Source: Alloclostridium intestinigallinarum (GTDB taxonomy: Bacteria > Bacillota > Clostridia > Christensenellales > UBA3700). Taken from it: DNA of 27,729 nucleotides. Positions 16,964-25,498 of this stretch are shown one piece after another (positions within the stretch are counted from its first letter, which is position 1; the number at the start of each line of letters is the position of its first letter). A program made the translations under genes and the position numbers. Under the pieces are notes generated by a model. It was not told where the DNA came from and did no database searches. It saw only the letters and a list, made by a program, of their open reading frames with translations. Location: the NCBI GenBank assembly GCA_904393845.1, contig CAJFNB010000018.1, forward strand, positions 1 to 27,729, written 5' to 3'.

Positions 16964-18088
16964 TCAATACATTTTATGGCCGAAAGCCTGCCTTTGTGAT
17001 TTTGCCGCCACGCGTTGAAGTACCGCCGTAGCGCAGGTGAACATGAGCAGCGACGTTCCGCCCGAACTCACAAAAGGCAGAGGAAGTCCCGTAGGCGGTA
17101 TACTGCCGGTGACGACCGCCACGTTCAGAAGAGCCTGGATTCCGATTACCGCCGTAATACCCGCCGCAAGATAGCAGTCGAACCTGCTTTCCGCGCGCAT
17201 GGCGATAAGCGCGCCCCTCCACACTATCACCCCGAACACGGCGAGCACCGCCGCGCAGCCGACGAATCCCAACTCTTCCCCTATCACCGAAAAGATAAAG
17301 TCGCTTTCGGCAAACGGCAGGAACAGATATTTTTGACGGGAATTGAACAATCCGACCCCGAACAATCCGCCCGAACCGAGGGCGTAATACGACTGGATGA
17401 GCTGGTACCCTTCTCCCAGCGGCGACGACCACGGATCGAGAAACGCCGCTATTCGTTTAAGTCTGTACGGCTCCACGGCGATGAGAACTACCACCAGCGC
17501 GACGGCGGGAACCGCAAGCAAGGCGAAATGCTTTGCTTTGGCTCCGCCAAGAAAGAGCATTGCGACCGTAACAAGCCCCACGCACATGGTTATGGACATA
17601 TTGGGCTCCGCCATGATGAGCGCGCACACGGCTCCGCAGGCGAGCAGAATCGCCGCCATGGACCTGAAAGTTACGCAACTGTTTTTTGAAAGACAGCCGG
17701 CTATGAATACCACAAGTGTGAATTTGGCGATATCTGAAGGCTGAAAGGTTGTGAAGCCGAGATTTATCCACCTGGTTGCGCCGTAATTTTCCACCCCGAC
17801 GCCGGGGATAAATACGAGCGCAAGCAGTATAAGTCCCAGAACAAACAGCACATGGCGCAGTTTTCTGTATATTTCCGTATCCAGCCTGAACACGAAAGGA
17901 TATACCGCCGCGGCAAATACCAGCGCCAGCGCCTGCTTTTTTACGTAAAAAAATTCGTCGCCCGTTTCGTTCAGCGCGGAATAGCTACTTGCGCTGTACT
18001 GCATCACAAGCCCGAAGAGGGACAGCAGTATCACACAGCAAAGCAGAATCTTGTCGGGAACGAACCTTCCGCTCAGTTTTCCCCGCAT
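16964..18088 (-). CDS. ftsW: SEDS peptidoglycan glycosyltransferase FtsW/SpoVE
   Basis: A 374-residue polytopic SEDS protein (about ten TM segments) that polymerises lipid II together with a class B PBP. Diagnostic segments are ATRWINLG...QPSDIAK (104-122), LPFAESDFIFSVIGEELG (257-274) with the catalytic Asp at about 263, and PLPFVSSGGTS (336-346). The gene overlaps murD by 16 nt. Its place after murD equals that of spoVE in Bacillus. The PBP in the same operon resembles SpoVD, so this may be the SpoVE-type partner, or a single enzyme serving both division and cortex synthesis. Sequence alone does not separate FtsW from SpoVE. Confidence 0.93.
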   Translation of the reverse strand: MRGKLSGRFVPDKILLCCVILLSLFGLVMQYSASSYSALNETGDEFFYVKKQALALVFAAAVYPFVFRLDTEIYRKLRHVLFVLGLILLALVFIPGVGVENYGATRWINLGFTTFQPSDIAKFTLVVFIAGCLSKNSCVTFRSMAAILLACGAVCALIMAEPNMSITMCVGLVTVAMLFLGGAKAKHFALLAVPAVALVVVLIAVEPYRLKRIAAFLDPWSSPLGEGYQLIQSYYALGSGGLFGVGLFNSRQKYLFLPFAESDFIFSVIGEELGFVGCAAVLAVFGVIVWRGALIAMRAESRFDCYLAAGITAVIGIQALLNVAVVTGSIPPTGLPLPFVSSGGTSLLMFTCATAVLQRVAAKSQRQAFGHKMY

Positions 18089-19392
18089 CCGATCGCCCTT
18101 ACTATGCAGTCGAACGCTTCTCCGCGTTCTTCAAAATCGGCATATCTGTCGAAGCTGGACGTGGAAGGCGAAAACAGCACGTTTTCCTCATCTCCTTCAA
18201 ACGCCCTGACCGCCGCGGTATACAGCGACGGGGCTATTTCAAAAGCAAAGCCGTGTTTTTCAGGTAAATCGTCCCGTATGCTTTCGGCGTTGTCGCCCGT
18301 TACCACTATCCTCTTTACCGTGGAAGGAAGTTTTGCAAAGAATTGCTCGTAGGATATGCCCTTGTCGTATCCGCCCATTATAAGCGCGGTGCTCCCCTTC
18401 ATCGCAGCGCAAGCCTTCAGCGCGGAATCAATATTCGTTGCCTTGCTGTCGTTGTATACACGCTTGCCTTTGATAACCCCGCAATACTGCATTCTGAACC
18501 TGGGCGCGGAAAAAGTCCGCAGCGCTTTGACTATCGCCCGGTTGTCCACACCCATCAGTTTCGCCGCGGTAACCGCCGCCAAAGCATTGGAAATATTGTG
18601 CTCGCCCTTTATGCGCAACTCGTCCGCCGCGGCTATGTACTCCACCCCTTTGTCCGCGAAATAAATTCTTCCGCCGTCCAGGTAACAGCCTTTCACTTTC
18701 TGCCTTGCGGAGAAAAAGTATACCCCGGACGCGACGTCGCGTTCAAACGAACGGACTGTTTCGTCGTCATAGTTCAGTATGGCAAAGTCGCCCTCCGTCT
18801 GGTTGAGGAAAATCTTGCGCTTGGCGTCCGCGTATTCGGCAAAGGAGCCGTGGCGTTCGTAGTGGTCGGGCGTGATGTTCAGGCATATCGCGTACCTGGA
18901 GCGGAAGTCCGCTATGCTTTCCAGCTGAAAACTCGAAAGTTCCAGCACCACTACGGCGTTTTCGTCCACCTTGTCCGCCACCGCGCTGAACGAAGCGCCT
19001 ACGTTACCGAGCGCGTAGCTTCTGATTCCCGCGCATTCCAGAATCTTTTTGATGAGCAAAGTGACTGTTGTCTTGCCGTTTGTGCCCGTCACGGCGACTA
19101 TATCGCCTTTGGAATAGCGGTAACCCAGCTCAATCTCCCCTATCACTTCCGTACCGCAAAGTTTCGCATACCTGACCATCTCGTCCGTGAGCGGCACGCC
19201 CGGACTCAGAACAAGCAAATCGACTCCGCGCAGGGCGAGTTCGGGAGGCATAAAACTCCTGTCCTCGCACCCTTCGGGTACGCGGGCGCCCGCGTTGTCG
19301 TATACGCACACGCGCCAGCCGTTACGCAAAAGCAGTTCCGCAGCGCCGCTGCCGCTTATTCCCGTTCCCATTATTAAAGCCGTATTACACAT
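18073..19392 (-). CDS. murD: UDP-N-acetylmuramoyl-L-alanine--D-glutamate ligase MurD
   Basis: A 439-residue Mur ligase that adds D-Glu to UDP-MurNAc-L-Ala in the cytoplasm. The N-terminal Rossmann-like domain shows MGTGISGSGAAELL. The ATP loop GTNGKTT is at 103-109. LNITPDHYERHG and the carbamylated Lys in DAKRKIF (about K191) follow. The C-terminal domain has YNDSKATNIDS and LFSPSTSSFDRYADFEERG. It overlaps mraY by 8 nt upstream and ftsW by 16 nt downstream, so translation is coupled. Confidence 0.97.
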   Translation of the reverse strand: MCNTALIMGTGISGSGAAELLLRNGWRVCVYDNAGARVPEGCEDRSFMPPELALRGVDLLVLSPGVPLTDEMVRYAKLCGTEVIGEIELGYRYSKGDIVAVTGTNGKTTVTLLIKKILECAGIRSYALGNVGASFSAVADKVDENAVVVLELSSFQLESIADFRSRYAICLNITPDHYERHGSFAEYADAKRKIFLNQTEGDFAILNYDDETVRSFERDVASGVYFFSARQKVKGCYLDGGRIYFADKGVEYIAAADELRIKGEHNISNALAAVTAAKLMGVDNRAIVKALRTFSAPRFRMQYCGVIKGKRVYNDSKATNIDSALKACAAMKGSTALIMGGYDKGISYEQFFAKLPSTVKRIVVTGDNAESIRDDLPEKHGFAFEIAPSLYTAAVRAFEGDEENVLFSPSTSSFDRYADFEERGEAFDCIVRAIGCGEN

Positions 19393-20404
19393 ATTCCGCC
19401 GCCATGCAACTTATCAGCCCTATCACACCGCCAACCGTCGTTATCAACGTGTAATAGGTGACGATTTTGCTCTCCTTTACGCCTTTATATTCCAGATGAT
19501 GGTGGAACGGAGCCATTAAAAACACTCTTCTGCCCTTAAGCTTGTACACCAGCACCTGCACTATTACGGATATGCAGGACACCATATACATTATGCCGAT
19601 AAAGACGAGAATAAAGGGAATTTTCAAAAACACGGCGGCGCAGGTCACCGCTCCGCCCAGCGCAAGCGAACCGGTATCGCCCATAAATATGCTTGCGGGA
19701 GAAGCGTTCAGCCAGATAAACGCAAACAAAGCCCCCGCCAGCGACGCGCAGAACAATCCCATGGACTGCACCTGTCCGCGAAGAAGCACGTCGCTCTCCG
19801 GTACGGCGGCGGCGAGCATATAGCCGCACACCAGCGTAAAAACTATCATATTCGAAGCCGCGCTTTTCGCAACCAGTCCGTCAAGTCCGTCCGTAAGATT
19901 GACGGCGTTGGTTACGGCGATGAATAATATCATGGTAAACGGGATAAACGCCCAGCCCATATTGAATTCCGCCGTAGTGAAAGGCAGGTAAACGGTATCG
20001 GAGATGTATCTGTTGCGGTAGCTAAATACCGTAACCAGCACGGCAATTCCTGCTTGTCCGATTATCTTCTGATACGCTTTCAGTCCCTGATTGTGCTTAA
20101 ACCGCACCTTTATGAAGTCATCCAGAAAGCCTAACAGCGCGTAAGCCGCCGTCACGGCGCACGCCACCGCGCAGAAGGAAAAATCCATGCCTCCGAATAT
20201 CGCGCAGGTTATCACCGCGGCGGCGAGAAAGATTATTCCTCCCATCGTGGGAGTGCCGCTCTTGCCCGAATGCTTGTCCACGTACACCAGCACCGTCTGC
20301 CCCGCCTTTAATTTTCTCATCAGAGTAAGTACCGGATAGGCGATTAAAGCGGCTATCGCAAAGGACACGAGCGCCGCGGCGGGAAACATTATGCCCGCGC
20401 TCAT
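19385..20404 (-). CDS. mraY: Phospho-N-acetylmuramoyl-pentapeptide-transferase MraY
   Basis: A 339-residue integral membrane enzyme that transfers phospho-MurNAc-pentapeptide to undecaprenyl phosphate, giving lipid I. Conserved motifs are TPTMGG (51-56), the Mg-binding DDFIK (95-99), NLTDGLDGL (169-177), MGDTGS (241-246) and the histidine motif APFHHHLE (298-305). About ten TM segments can be traced. It overlaps murE by 4 nt (ATGA) and murD by 8 nt. murF, which usually lies between murE and mraY, is missing here. Confidence 0.97.
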   Translation of the reverse strand: MSAGIMFPAAALVSFAIAALIAYPVLTLMRKLKAGQTVLVYVDKHSGKSGTPTMGGIIFLAAAVITCAIFGGMDFSFCAVACAVTAAYALLGFLDDFIKVRFKHNQGLKAYQKIIGQAGIAVLVTVFSYRNRYISDTVYLPFTTAEFNMGWAFIPFTMILFIAVTNAVNLTDGLDGLVAKSAASNMIVFTLVCGYMLAAAVPESDVLLRGQVQSMGLFCASLAGALFAFIWLNASPASIFMGDTGSLALGGAVTCAAVFLKIPFILVFIGIMYMVSCISVIVQVLVYKLKGRRVFLMAPFHHHLEYKGVKESKIVTYYTLITTVGGVIGLISCMAAEYV

Positions 20405-21831
20405 TGCCCTATCACCTTCAGAAGCTGTTCGCGGTCGCTGTAAGGCGTTCTGACCCCGAAGGATTCGATATAATCCTCGCTGCCTTTGCCGGCTATCACC
20501 ACCACGTCGCCGCTCCGCGCTATTTTGCAGGCATAACCGACTGCCTGCCGCCTGTCGTTGATGACGGACGCTTCCTTTTCCGTGCCCTGGAGTATCTGCG
20601 CGGCTATGTCCTCCCTGCGCTCCGTGCGCGGATTGTCTTCCGTGATTATTATTTTATCGGCTAGTTCGCCCGCTATCCTGCCCATTAAGGGGCGCTTGGT
20701 TCTGTCGCGGTCGCCTCCGCACCCGAATACCAGAATCAGATTGCCCCTGCACAGTTTGCGCGCCTGGGTAAGGACGTTGCGCAAACCGTCGGGAGTGTGC
20801 GCGAAATCTATGATATAAGTCTTATCGCCGCGCCTGTATACGTTGAATCTGCCTTCCGGCGGTGCGATATTCCTTACAGCCGCGGCTATCTGTTCGCAAC
20901 TTGCGCCCAACTCGCGCACGCAGGCTATCGCCGCCAAAGTATTGCTTACGTTGAAAGCGCCCAAAAGGCGCGAATTTATCTCCATAAGGCAGTCGCGGTC
21001 GTTGACCACGTAACTGCACTCTTCTCCCTGGGATATATTTACGGCGAATACGTCCGCGGGATTGTACAGTCCGTAAGTTATTGCCGGCACGCTTGCGCGG
21101 TTTATGAGTTCCACTCCGCACTCATCGTCGGAATTGATAACCGCTTTTTTAACGTGCTCCGGCGTGAAAAAGCTCTTCTTCACCTCTGCGTATGAACGCA
21201 TATCGCCGAAAAAGTCAAGATGATCTTGGGTAAGATTGGTGAAAACGCCCAAATCGAACAGTATATTTTCCGTCTTCCGCCAATATATCGCGTGCGCGGA
21301 AACTTCCATCGCGGCGGCGACGCACCCGCTTTTCACAAATGAAGCAAGTATCGAATTGAGTTCGTAAGGATCGGGCGTGGTAAGCGTTGCGGGCGTGCGG
21401 CGTTCGCCGTCGTGGACGTACATTGTGCCTATAAGTCCGCACCTTATGCCGCAGGCGCACGCAAGCTCGTGCACCAGATACGCCACGGTGGACTTGCCGT
21501 TGGTGCCGGTAACGCCCACCGTTTTCAGTTTGCGCGCCGGATTGGAAAAGAAGTTTCCGCAAATTTCCGCATACGCGCCGCGCACGTCGGAAGTTATTAT
21601 CTGCGGAACGGTAATTCCGTCTATCTTCTTATCCGTGAGCACCGCGCACGCGCCTTCCGCTTCCGCCGCGGCGGCAAACGCCCTGCCGTCGGATTTTCTG
21701 CCCTTCATGGCGACAAAAAGACAGCCTGGGCGCACGTCGCCGCTGTTTAAGCATATATCCTTTATTTCAAGTGAATCAAGGTCGCTTTCGCACATAATAC
21801 GAACGCCGGTAAAAAGTGATTTAGCTTTCAT
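20401..21831 (-). CDS. murE: UDP-MurNAc-tripeptide synthetase MurE, meso-diaminopimelate type
   Basis: A 476-residue Mur ligase adding the third stem-peptide residue. It has the ATP loop GTNGKST (109-115), the TTPDP segment (151-155), the MEVSAHA segment (175-181), the carbamylated-Lys region EVKKSFF (216-222) and DFAHTPDGL. The motif DNPR (399-402) is the hallmark of meso-A2pm-adding enzymes, so the wall is probably meso-DAP type. The usual GKGHE reads GKGSE (448-452), which keeps the Gly and Glu. Perfect GGAGGAATT precedes the ATG. It follows the PBP gene after a 79-bp gap, with no convincing promoter but one Spo0A-box-like word (21901-21907). Confidence 0.96.
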   Translation of the reverse strand: MKAKSLFTGVRIMCESDLDSLEIKDICLNSGDVRPGCLFVAMKGRKSDGRAFAAAAEAEGACAVLTDKKIDGITVPQIITSDVRGAYAEICGNFFSNPARKLKTVGVTGTNGKSTVAYLVHELACACGIRCGLIGTMYVHDGERRTPATLTTPDPYELNSILASFVKSGCVAAAMEVSAHAIYWRKTENILFDLGVFTNLTQDHLDFFGDMRSYAEVKKSFFTPEHVKKAVINSDDECGVELINRASVPAITYGLYNPADVFAVNISQGEECSYVVNDRDCLMEINSRLLGAFNVSNTLAAIACVRELGASCEQIAAAVRNIAPPEGRFNVYRRGDKTYIIDFAHTPDGLRNVLTQARKLCRGNLILVFGCGGDRDRTKRPLMGRIAGELADKIIITEDNPRTERREDIAAQILQGTEKEASVINDRRQAVGYACKIARSGDVVVIAGKGSEDYIESFGVRTPYSDREQLLKVIGQ

Positions 21832-21910
21832 AATTCCTCCGTGTAACCACTATAAGTCCACGAAAATACATATGCGCCCCGTTCGCAAAATAATCACTTC
21901 TTCGACATTT

Positions 21911-23797
21911 TTATTCCAGCGCAAAATATACGACCGAATCCCTGTTTATCTCCTCTCCCGCAAGCGGAATCTGATAACATACCCTGCCTTCGCCGGCATA
22001 TGTGTAGTCTATTCCCAGCTTTCTGAGCGTGGCGGCGGCGTCCGACAAGGTCATATCCGTTATATCGGGCATAACGATTTTTTCCTGCGCCGCGTCCCCC
22101 TGCGCGGGTGTGCCGTAATAGGAAAAGAGCGACGAGAATATCTGACCGACGTAAGGCGCCGCCACTATCGAACCGTAATAGGCGTAACCCTGCGGCTCGT
22201 CGACCAGAAACAGGCATACCGCCGTGGAACCGTTTATCTCGGTAAAACCGACGAACGATGAGATATATTTGCCCGAGGCTATCGCGCCGTTTTCGTACTT
22301 CTGCGCCGTACCCGTCTTTCCGCCTATTTTATAGCCGGGCACGGCGGCGTTCTTGCCGCTGCCCTCTTCCACAACGCCGTAAAGATAGTCTTTGAGCGTT
22401 TCGCACGTGGACTCGCTTACGGTTGTGTTTCTCACATACGAGCCGCCGCGGTACGCCAAATTGCCGTTTTGGTCGGTTATTTCTTCAACTACGTAGGGAC
22501 GGTAAAGGTATCCGCCGTTTATGCACGACGCCACAGCCGCCGCAAGCTGGACGGGCGTTACCGCCACAGCCTGCCCGAACCCTATACGCGCAAGATCCAC
22601 GTTCTTCACCGACGCACGCGGTATGAGCATACCCGAACTTTCCCCGTAAAAGTCCACTCCCGTCTTTGCGCCCAGACCGAACTTGCCGAAGTAATCGTAC
22701 ATATTGTCCACGCCGGCGGATAACGCGACGTCCACGAACACGCAGTTGCAGGAATTGTATACTCCGTGGCGAAAATCCTGGCTTCCGTGCCCTATGGAAC
22801 GCCAGCAGCGTATTCTCTGCCCGTCCACGGTGCAGCTTCCGCCGCAGTAATAAGAATTCTTTATCACGCCCGTTTCTATGCCGATGGCAGAAGTGAGAAT
22901 TTTGAAAGTGGAGCCTGGCTCGTACATATCCGTCACCGCGGCGAGTGCGGAATTTTCCATAAGCGCGTTCACGTCGTCGCGCGGAACGTCGTTCAGATCG
23001 TAAGAAGGCGCCTGTGCCATGGCGAGCACCGCGCCCGTGTCGGCGTTGAGCATAACGCAGCTCACGCTCTTCGCGTCATACCTGGCGCAGGCGTCGCGGA
23101 CGGCTTTTTCCGCCACCGCCTGGACGGTGTAATCCACCGTAAGGCGCATATTCATACCCTTTACGGGCGCGACGTAATAGGTATCGCCGTCCTCAAGCTC
23201 CCTGCCGATAAGGTCGGTTTCCGTATAGGAATAACCGTTTTTGCCGGTAAGATACTTGTCGTAATAAAGTTCCAACCCGCTTTGCCCTTTATTGTCTATG
23301 TCTGTAAATCCCAAAAGCTGGGTGAGAAAGTCGCCGTAATTGTAATACCTTGCGCTGTCGGCGGTAAAGTAGATTCCCGAAAAATCCCTGCTCTCTATCG
23401 TCAGTTTTTCTTCGCGCGTCACTTTCCGGCACAGCCTGGTTTCGGATACGCCCTTGCCTTTCAGCCTGGTGAGCAGCAAAGTTCTGTCGATATCCAGCAC
23501 GTCCGAGATAAAGTCCGCCGTTTCTTCCGCGTTCTCCACGTCGGACGGGCGGCAATACACGGTGTACAGCGTGACGGACGAAGCCAGAACCTGCCCGTTC
23601 ACGTCGGTAATATCGCCACGGTCGGCGGTAAAAGGAAGGTCGCGCGTCCACTGTCCGAACGCAAGCGACTTCAAGTTGTCCGACTCTACCACCTGCAGCC
23701 AGAACAGCCTGCCTGCAAGAAGACAAAAGAAGAAGGTTACCAGCAATGCTATTGCCGATAACCTCCTCCTGATACTTATATGGGAGATTTTAGCCAT
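21911..23797 (-). CDS. spoVD: Class B penicillin-binding protein with one PASTA domain, SpoVD/FtsI-like
   Basis: A 628-residue transpeptidase with an N-terminal TM anchor (about 11-35), a pedestal domain with ADRGDITDVNGQVLA (58-72), a transpeptidase domain and one C-terminal PASTA domain (575-628). Active-site motifs are STFK (S296), SCN (349-351) and KTGT (494-497). C331 and C350 are 19 residues apart, the second inside the SxN motif. The spacing and context equal the C332-C351 pair of Bacillus SpoVD, whose disulfide is reduced by StoA. Further Cys are at 318, 322 and 352. It is the only class B PBP of this cluster, so it may serve both septal and cortex synthesis, with FtsW/SpoVE as partner. 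GGAGGGGCG precedes the ATG. Confidence 0.88.
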   Translation of the reverse strand: MAKISHISIRRRLSAIALLVTFFFCLLAGRLFWLQVVESDNLKSLAFGQWTRDLPFTADRGDITDVNGQVLASSVTLYTVYCRPSDVENAEETADFISDVLDIDRTLLLTRLKGKGVSETRLCRKVTREEKLTIESRDFSGIYFTADSARYYNYGDFLTQLLGFTDIDNKGQSGLELYYDKYLTGKNGYSYTETDLIGRELEDGDTYYVAPVKGMNMRLTVDYTVQAVAEKAVRDACARYDAKSVSCVMLNADTGAVLAMAQAPSYDLNDVPRDDVNALMENSALAAVTDMYEPGSTFKILTSAIGIETGVIKNSYYCGGSCTVDGQRIRCWRSIGHGSQDFRHGVYNSCNCVFVDVALSAGVDNMYDYFGKFGLGAKTGVDFYGESSGMLIPRASVKNVDLARIGFGQAVAVTPVQLAAAVASCINGGYLYRPYVVEEITDQNGNLAYRGGSYVRNTTVSESTCETLKDYLYGVVEEGSGKNAAVPGYKIGGKTGTAQKYENGAIASGKYISSFVGFTEINGSTAVCLFLVDEPQGYAYYGSIVAAPYVGQIFSSLFSYYGTPAQGDAAQEKIVMPDITDMTLSDAAATLRKLGIDYTYAGEGRVCYQIPLAGEEINRDSVVYFALE

Positions 23798-23848
23798 TCG
23801 CCCCTCCGAAAGAATTATTTCTTATCTTTGGTGCGAATGTCGGATGAA

Positions 23849-24550
23849 TTACCCTACCTGTTCACCCAGCCAATCGCAGAATTCGTCAAAGGAATTGGTT
23901 TGGGTGTCGTACGTATAAGAAGCGCCGCCTTGTGAATCCAGCGCCACTTCGGTGCCGTCCGCGCTTACGAAATACATTGCGGCGTCTTCCGTATAAGCGG
24001 AAGGTTCCTCGGTCGCCGCGGCTTCGCTTCCGCCGATAACCACGTTCACCAGAACGAGCGTTACCACTATTGCGATTATGGCGAAATAAAGCGCGATAAG
24101 CACTTTCGCCTTGGTGTTGAGACGCATTGCCTTTTTCTGTCTGCCCTCCTTCTTCATGGAATATGCGTCGAAATCGTAAGAAGAAGTGTCGTATACGGGA
24201 GCCGCCTGGACGGGCGCTTCATAGTTATATCTATTGTCGAAGGACGTACGATATGCCTCGCGGCTTTCGTTTTCGGGCGCGCGGTAGCCGTTGTCGTAAC
24301 CGGTATAGCCCGCATTGGCGTTATTGTAGCCGCCGTTGTAATAGCCGTTGTATCCGTCGTTGTAACCGTCCCTGCGTGCGTAATCGGAGGCGGACTGCTG
24401 CTGAGGCTGGTAATAACCGAAATTGCGCGTGTAATCGGGAGCGGACTGACGGACGTCACCGCGGCGGCCCTCATACGCTCTCGCATTATAATCGAAATAC
24501 TCGCTGCCGCGTACGGCGGTGCTTTCCTGTCTTTCCATGGTATCGTTCAT
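23849..24550 (-). CDS. Single-pass membrane protein in the ftsL position, Tyr-rich cytoplasmic tail
   Basis: A 233-residue protein not recognised by sequence, placed between rsmH and the PBP gene exactly where ftsL normally lies. The topology is N-in. A disordered cytoplasmic region (1-145) carries 21 Tyr in the first 130 residues by my count, many in DGYNDGYNGYYNGGYNN-like runs. A basic stretch (MKKEGRQKKAMRLNTKAK) follows, then one TM helix (about 149-172) and a short, acidic outer part (about 60 residues) ending in FDEFCDWLGEQVG. FtsL proteins are usually about 100 residues with an extracellular coiled coil; no leucine zipper is visible here. It may be a highly divergent FtsL or an unrelated divisome component. 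Upstream GGAGATAAGGG overlaps the rsmH end, so the gene is co-transcribed. Confidence 0.75.
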   Translation of the reverse strand: MNDTMERQESTAVRGSEYFDYNARAYEGRRGDVRQSAPDYTRNFGYYQPQQQSASDYARRDGYNDGYNGYYNGGYNNANAGYTGYDNGYRAPENESREAYRTSFDNRYNYEAPVQAAPVYDTSSYDFDAYSMKKEGRQKKAMRLNTKAKVLIALYFAIIAIVVTLVLVNVVIGGSEAAATEEPSAYTEDAAMYFVSADGTEVALDSQGGASYTYDTQTNSFDEFCDWLGEQVG

Positions 24551-24565
24551 ACTGCCCTTATCTCC

Positions 24566-25498
24566 TTATAGTTTTTCGGCTATCCTCAGCTTTGCGCTTG
24601 CCGATCTTTTGTTTTCCTCAAGCTCCCCGGCGCTTGCCGTTACGGGCTTTCTTGTAATTATCTCTATTTCTCTTTTTTTGTCACACGTGCATATCGGTTG
24701 GTGCGGAGGACAGACGCAGTCGCTGTACAGATAGGCAAACGCCCTTTTGACTATCCTGTCTTCCAGCGAGTGGAAGGTTATCACGCATATCCTTCCGCCC
24801 TTTTTCAGTCTGCGCGCCGCAGCTACCACCGTGTCGTACAGACCGTCAAGTTCGCCGTTGACTTCTATCCTTATCGCCTGAAAGGTTCTCTTGCACAGGC
24901 TGCGCCCTTTGTACCTTTCTTTGGGCGGATAACAGGCTATCACCGTTTCCGCAAGCTCCGAAGTCGTCTTGTAGGGATTGTTTACCCTTCTTTTTACTAT
25001 CGCGGCGGCTATCTTCCTTGAAAGCCTTTCTTCGCCGTATTCGTAAATGACGTCCGCAAGCTGCTTTTCTCCGTATCCGTTCACCACGTCCATTGCGGTA
25101 AAGGACTGTTCCTTGTCCATACGCATATCCAGCGGACCTTCGGCGTTATAGGACATTCCCCTTTCCGCGTTGTCGAGCTGGTAGGAAGATACGCCCAGAT
25201 CGAGCAGCACTCCGTCCACCTCGCCCACGCCGAGTTCGTCCAGCGTGGCGGTAAAGGTTTTGAAGTCTTTGTGAACGTACGTTACCTTGTCTGCATATCC
25301 GGCAAGTCTTTCTTTCGCCGCCGCCAAGGCTTCTCCGTCCTTATCGAAACCGATAAGCCTGCCGCCGGTAAGTTTTTCGAGTATCAGTAGGCTGTGCCCC
25401 GCTCCGCCCAGCGTGCCGTCGACGTATATGCCGTCCGGCTTTATGTTCAGCCCTTCAATGCACTCACGCGCAAGTACGGGTTTATGGACGAATTGCAT
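24566..25498 (-). CDS. rsmH: 16S rRNA (cytosine1402-N4)-methyltransferase RsmH (MraW)
   Basis: A 310-residue SAM-dependent enzyme that methylates N4 of C1402 in 16S rRNA. It has the opening HKPVLARECIEGL, the SAM loop DGTLGGAGHS (27-36), then GVLLDLGVSSYQLDNAERGMSY, and the C-terminal TFQAIRIEVNGEL and ICVITFHSLEDRIVK segments. Length and motifs are normal. Its start overlaps the mraZ stop (TGATG), showing coupling at the head of the dcw operon. Confidence 0.97.
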   Translation of the reverse strand: MQFVHKPVLARECIEGLNIKPDGIYVDGTLGGAGHSLLILEKLTGGRLIGFDKDGEALAAAKERLAGYADKVTYVHKDFKTFTATLDELGVGEVDGVLLDLGVSSYQLDNAERGMSYNAEGPLDMRMDKEQSFTAMDVVNGYGEKQLADVIYEYGEERLSRKIAAAIVKRRVNNPYKTTSELAETVIACYPPKERYKGRSLCKRTFQAIRIEVNGELDGLYDTVVAAARRLKKGGRICVITFHSLEDRIVKRAFAYLYSDCVCPPHQPICTCDKKREIEIITRKPVTASAGELEENKRSASAKLRIAEKL

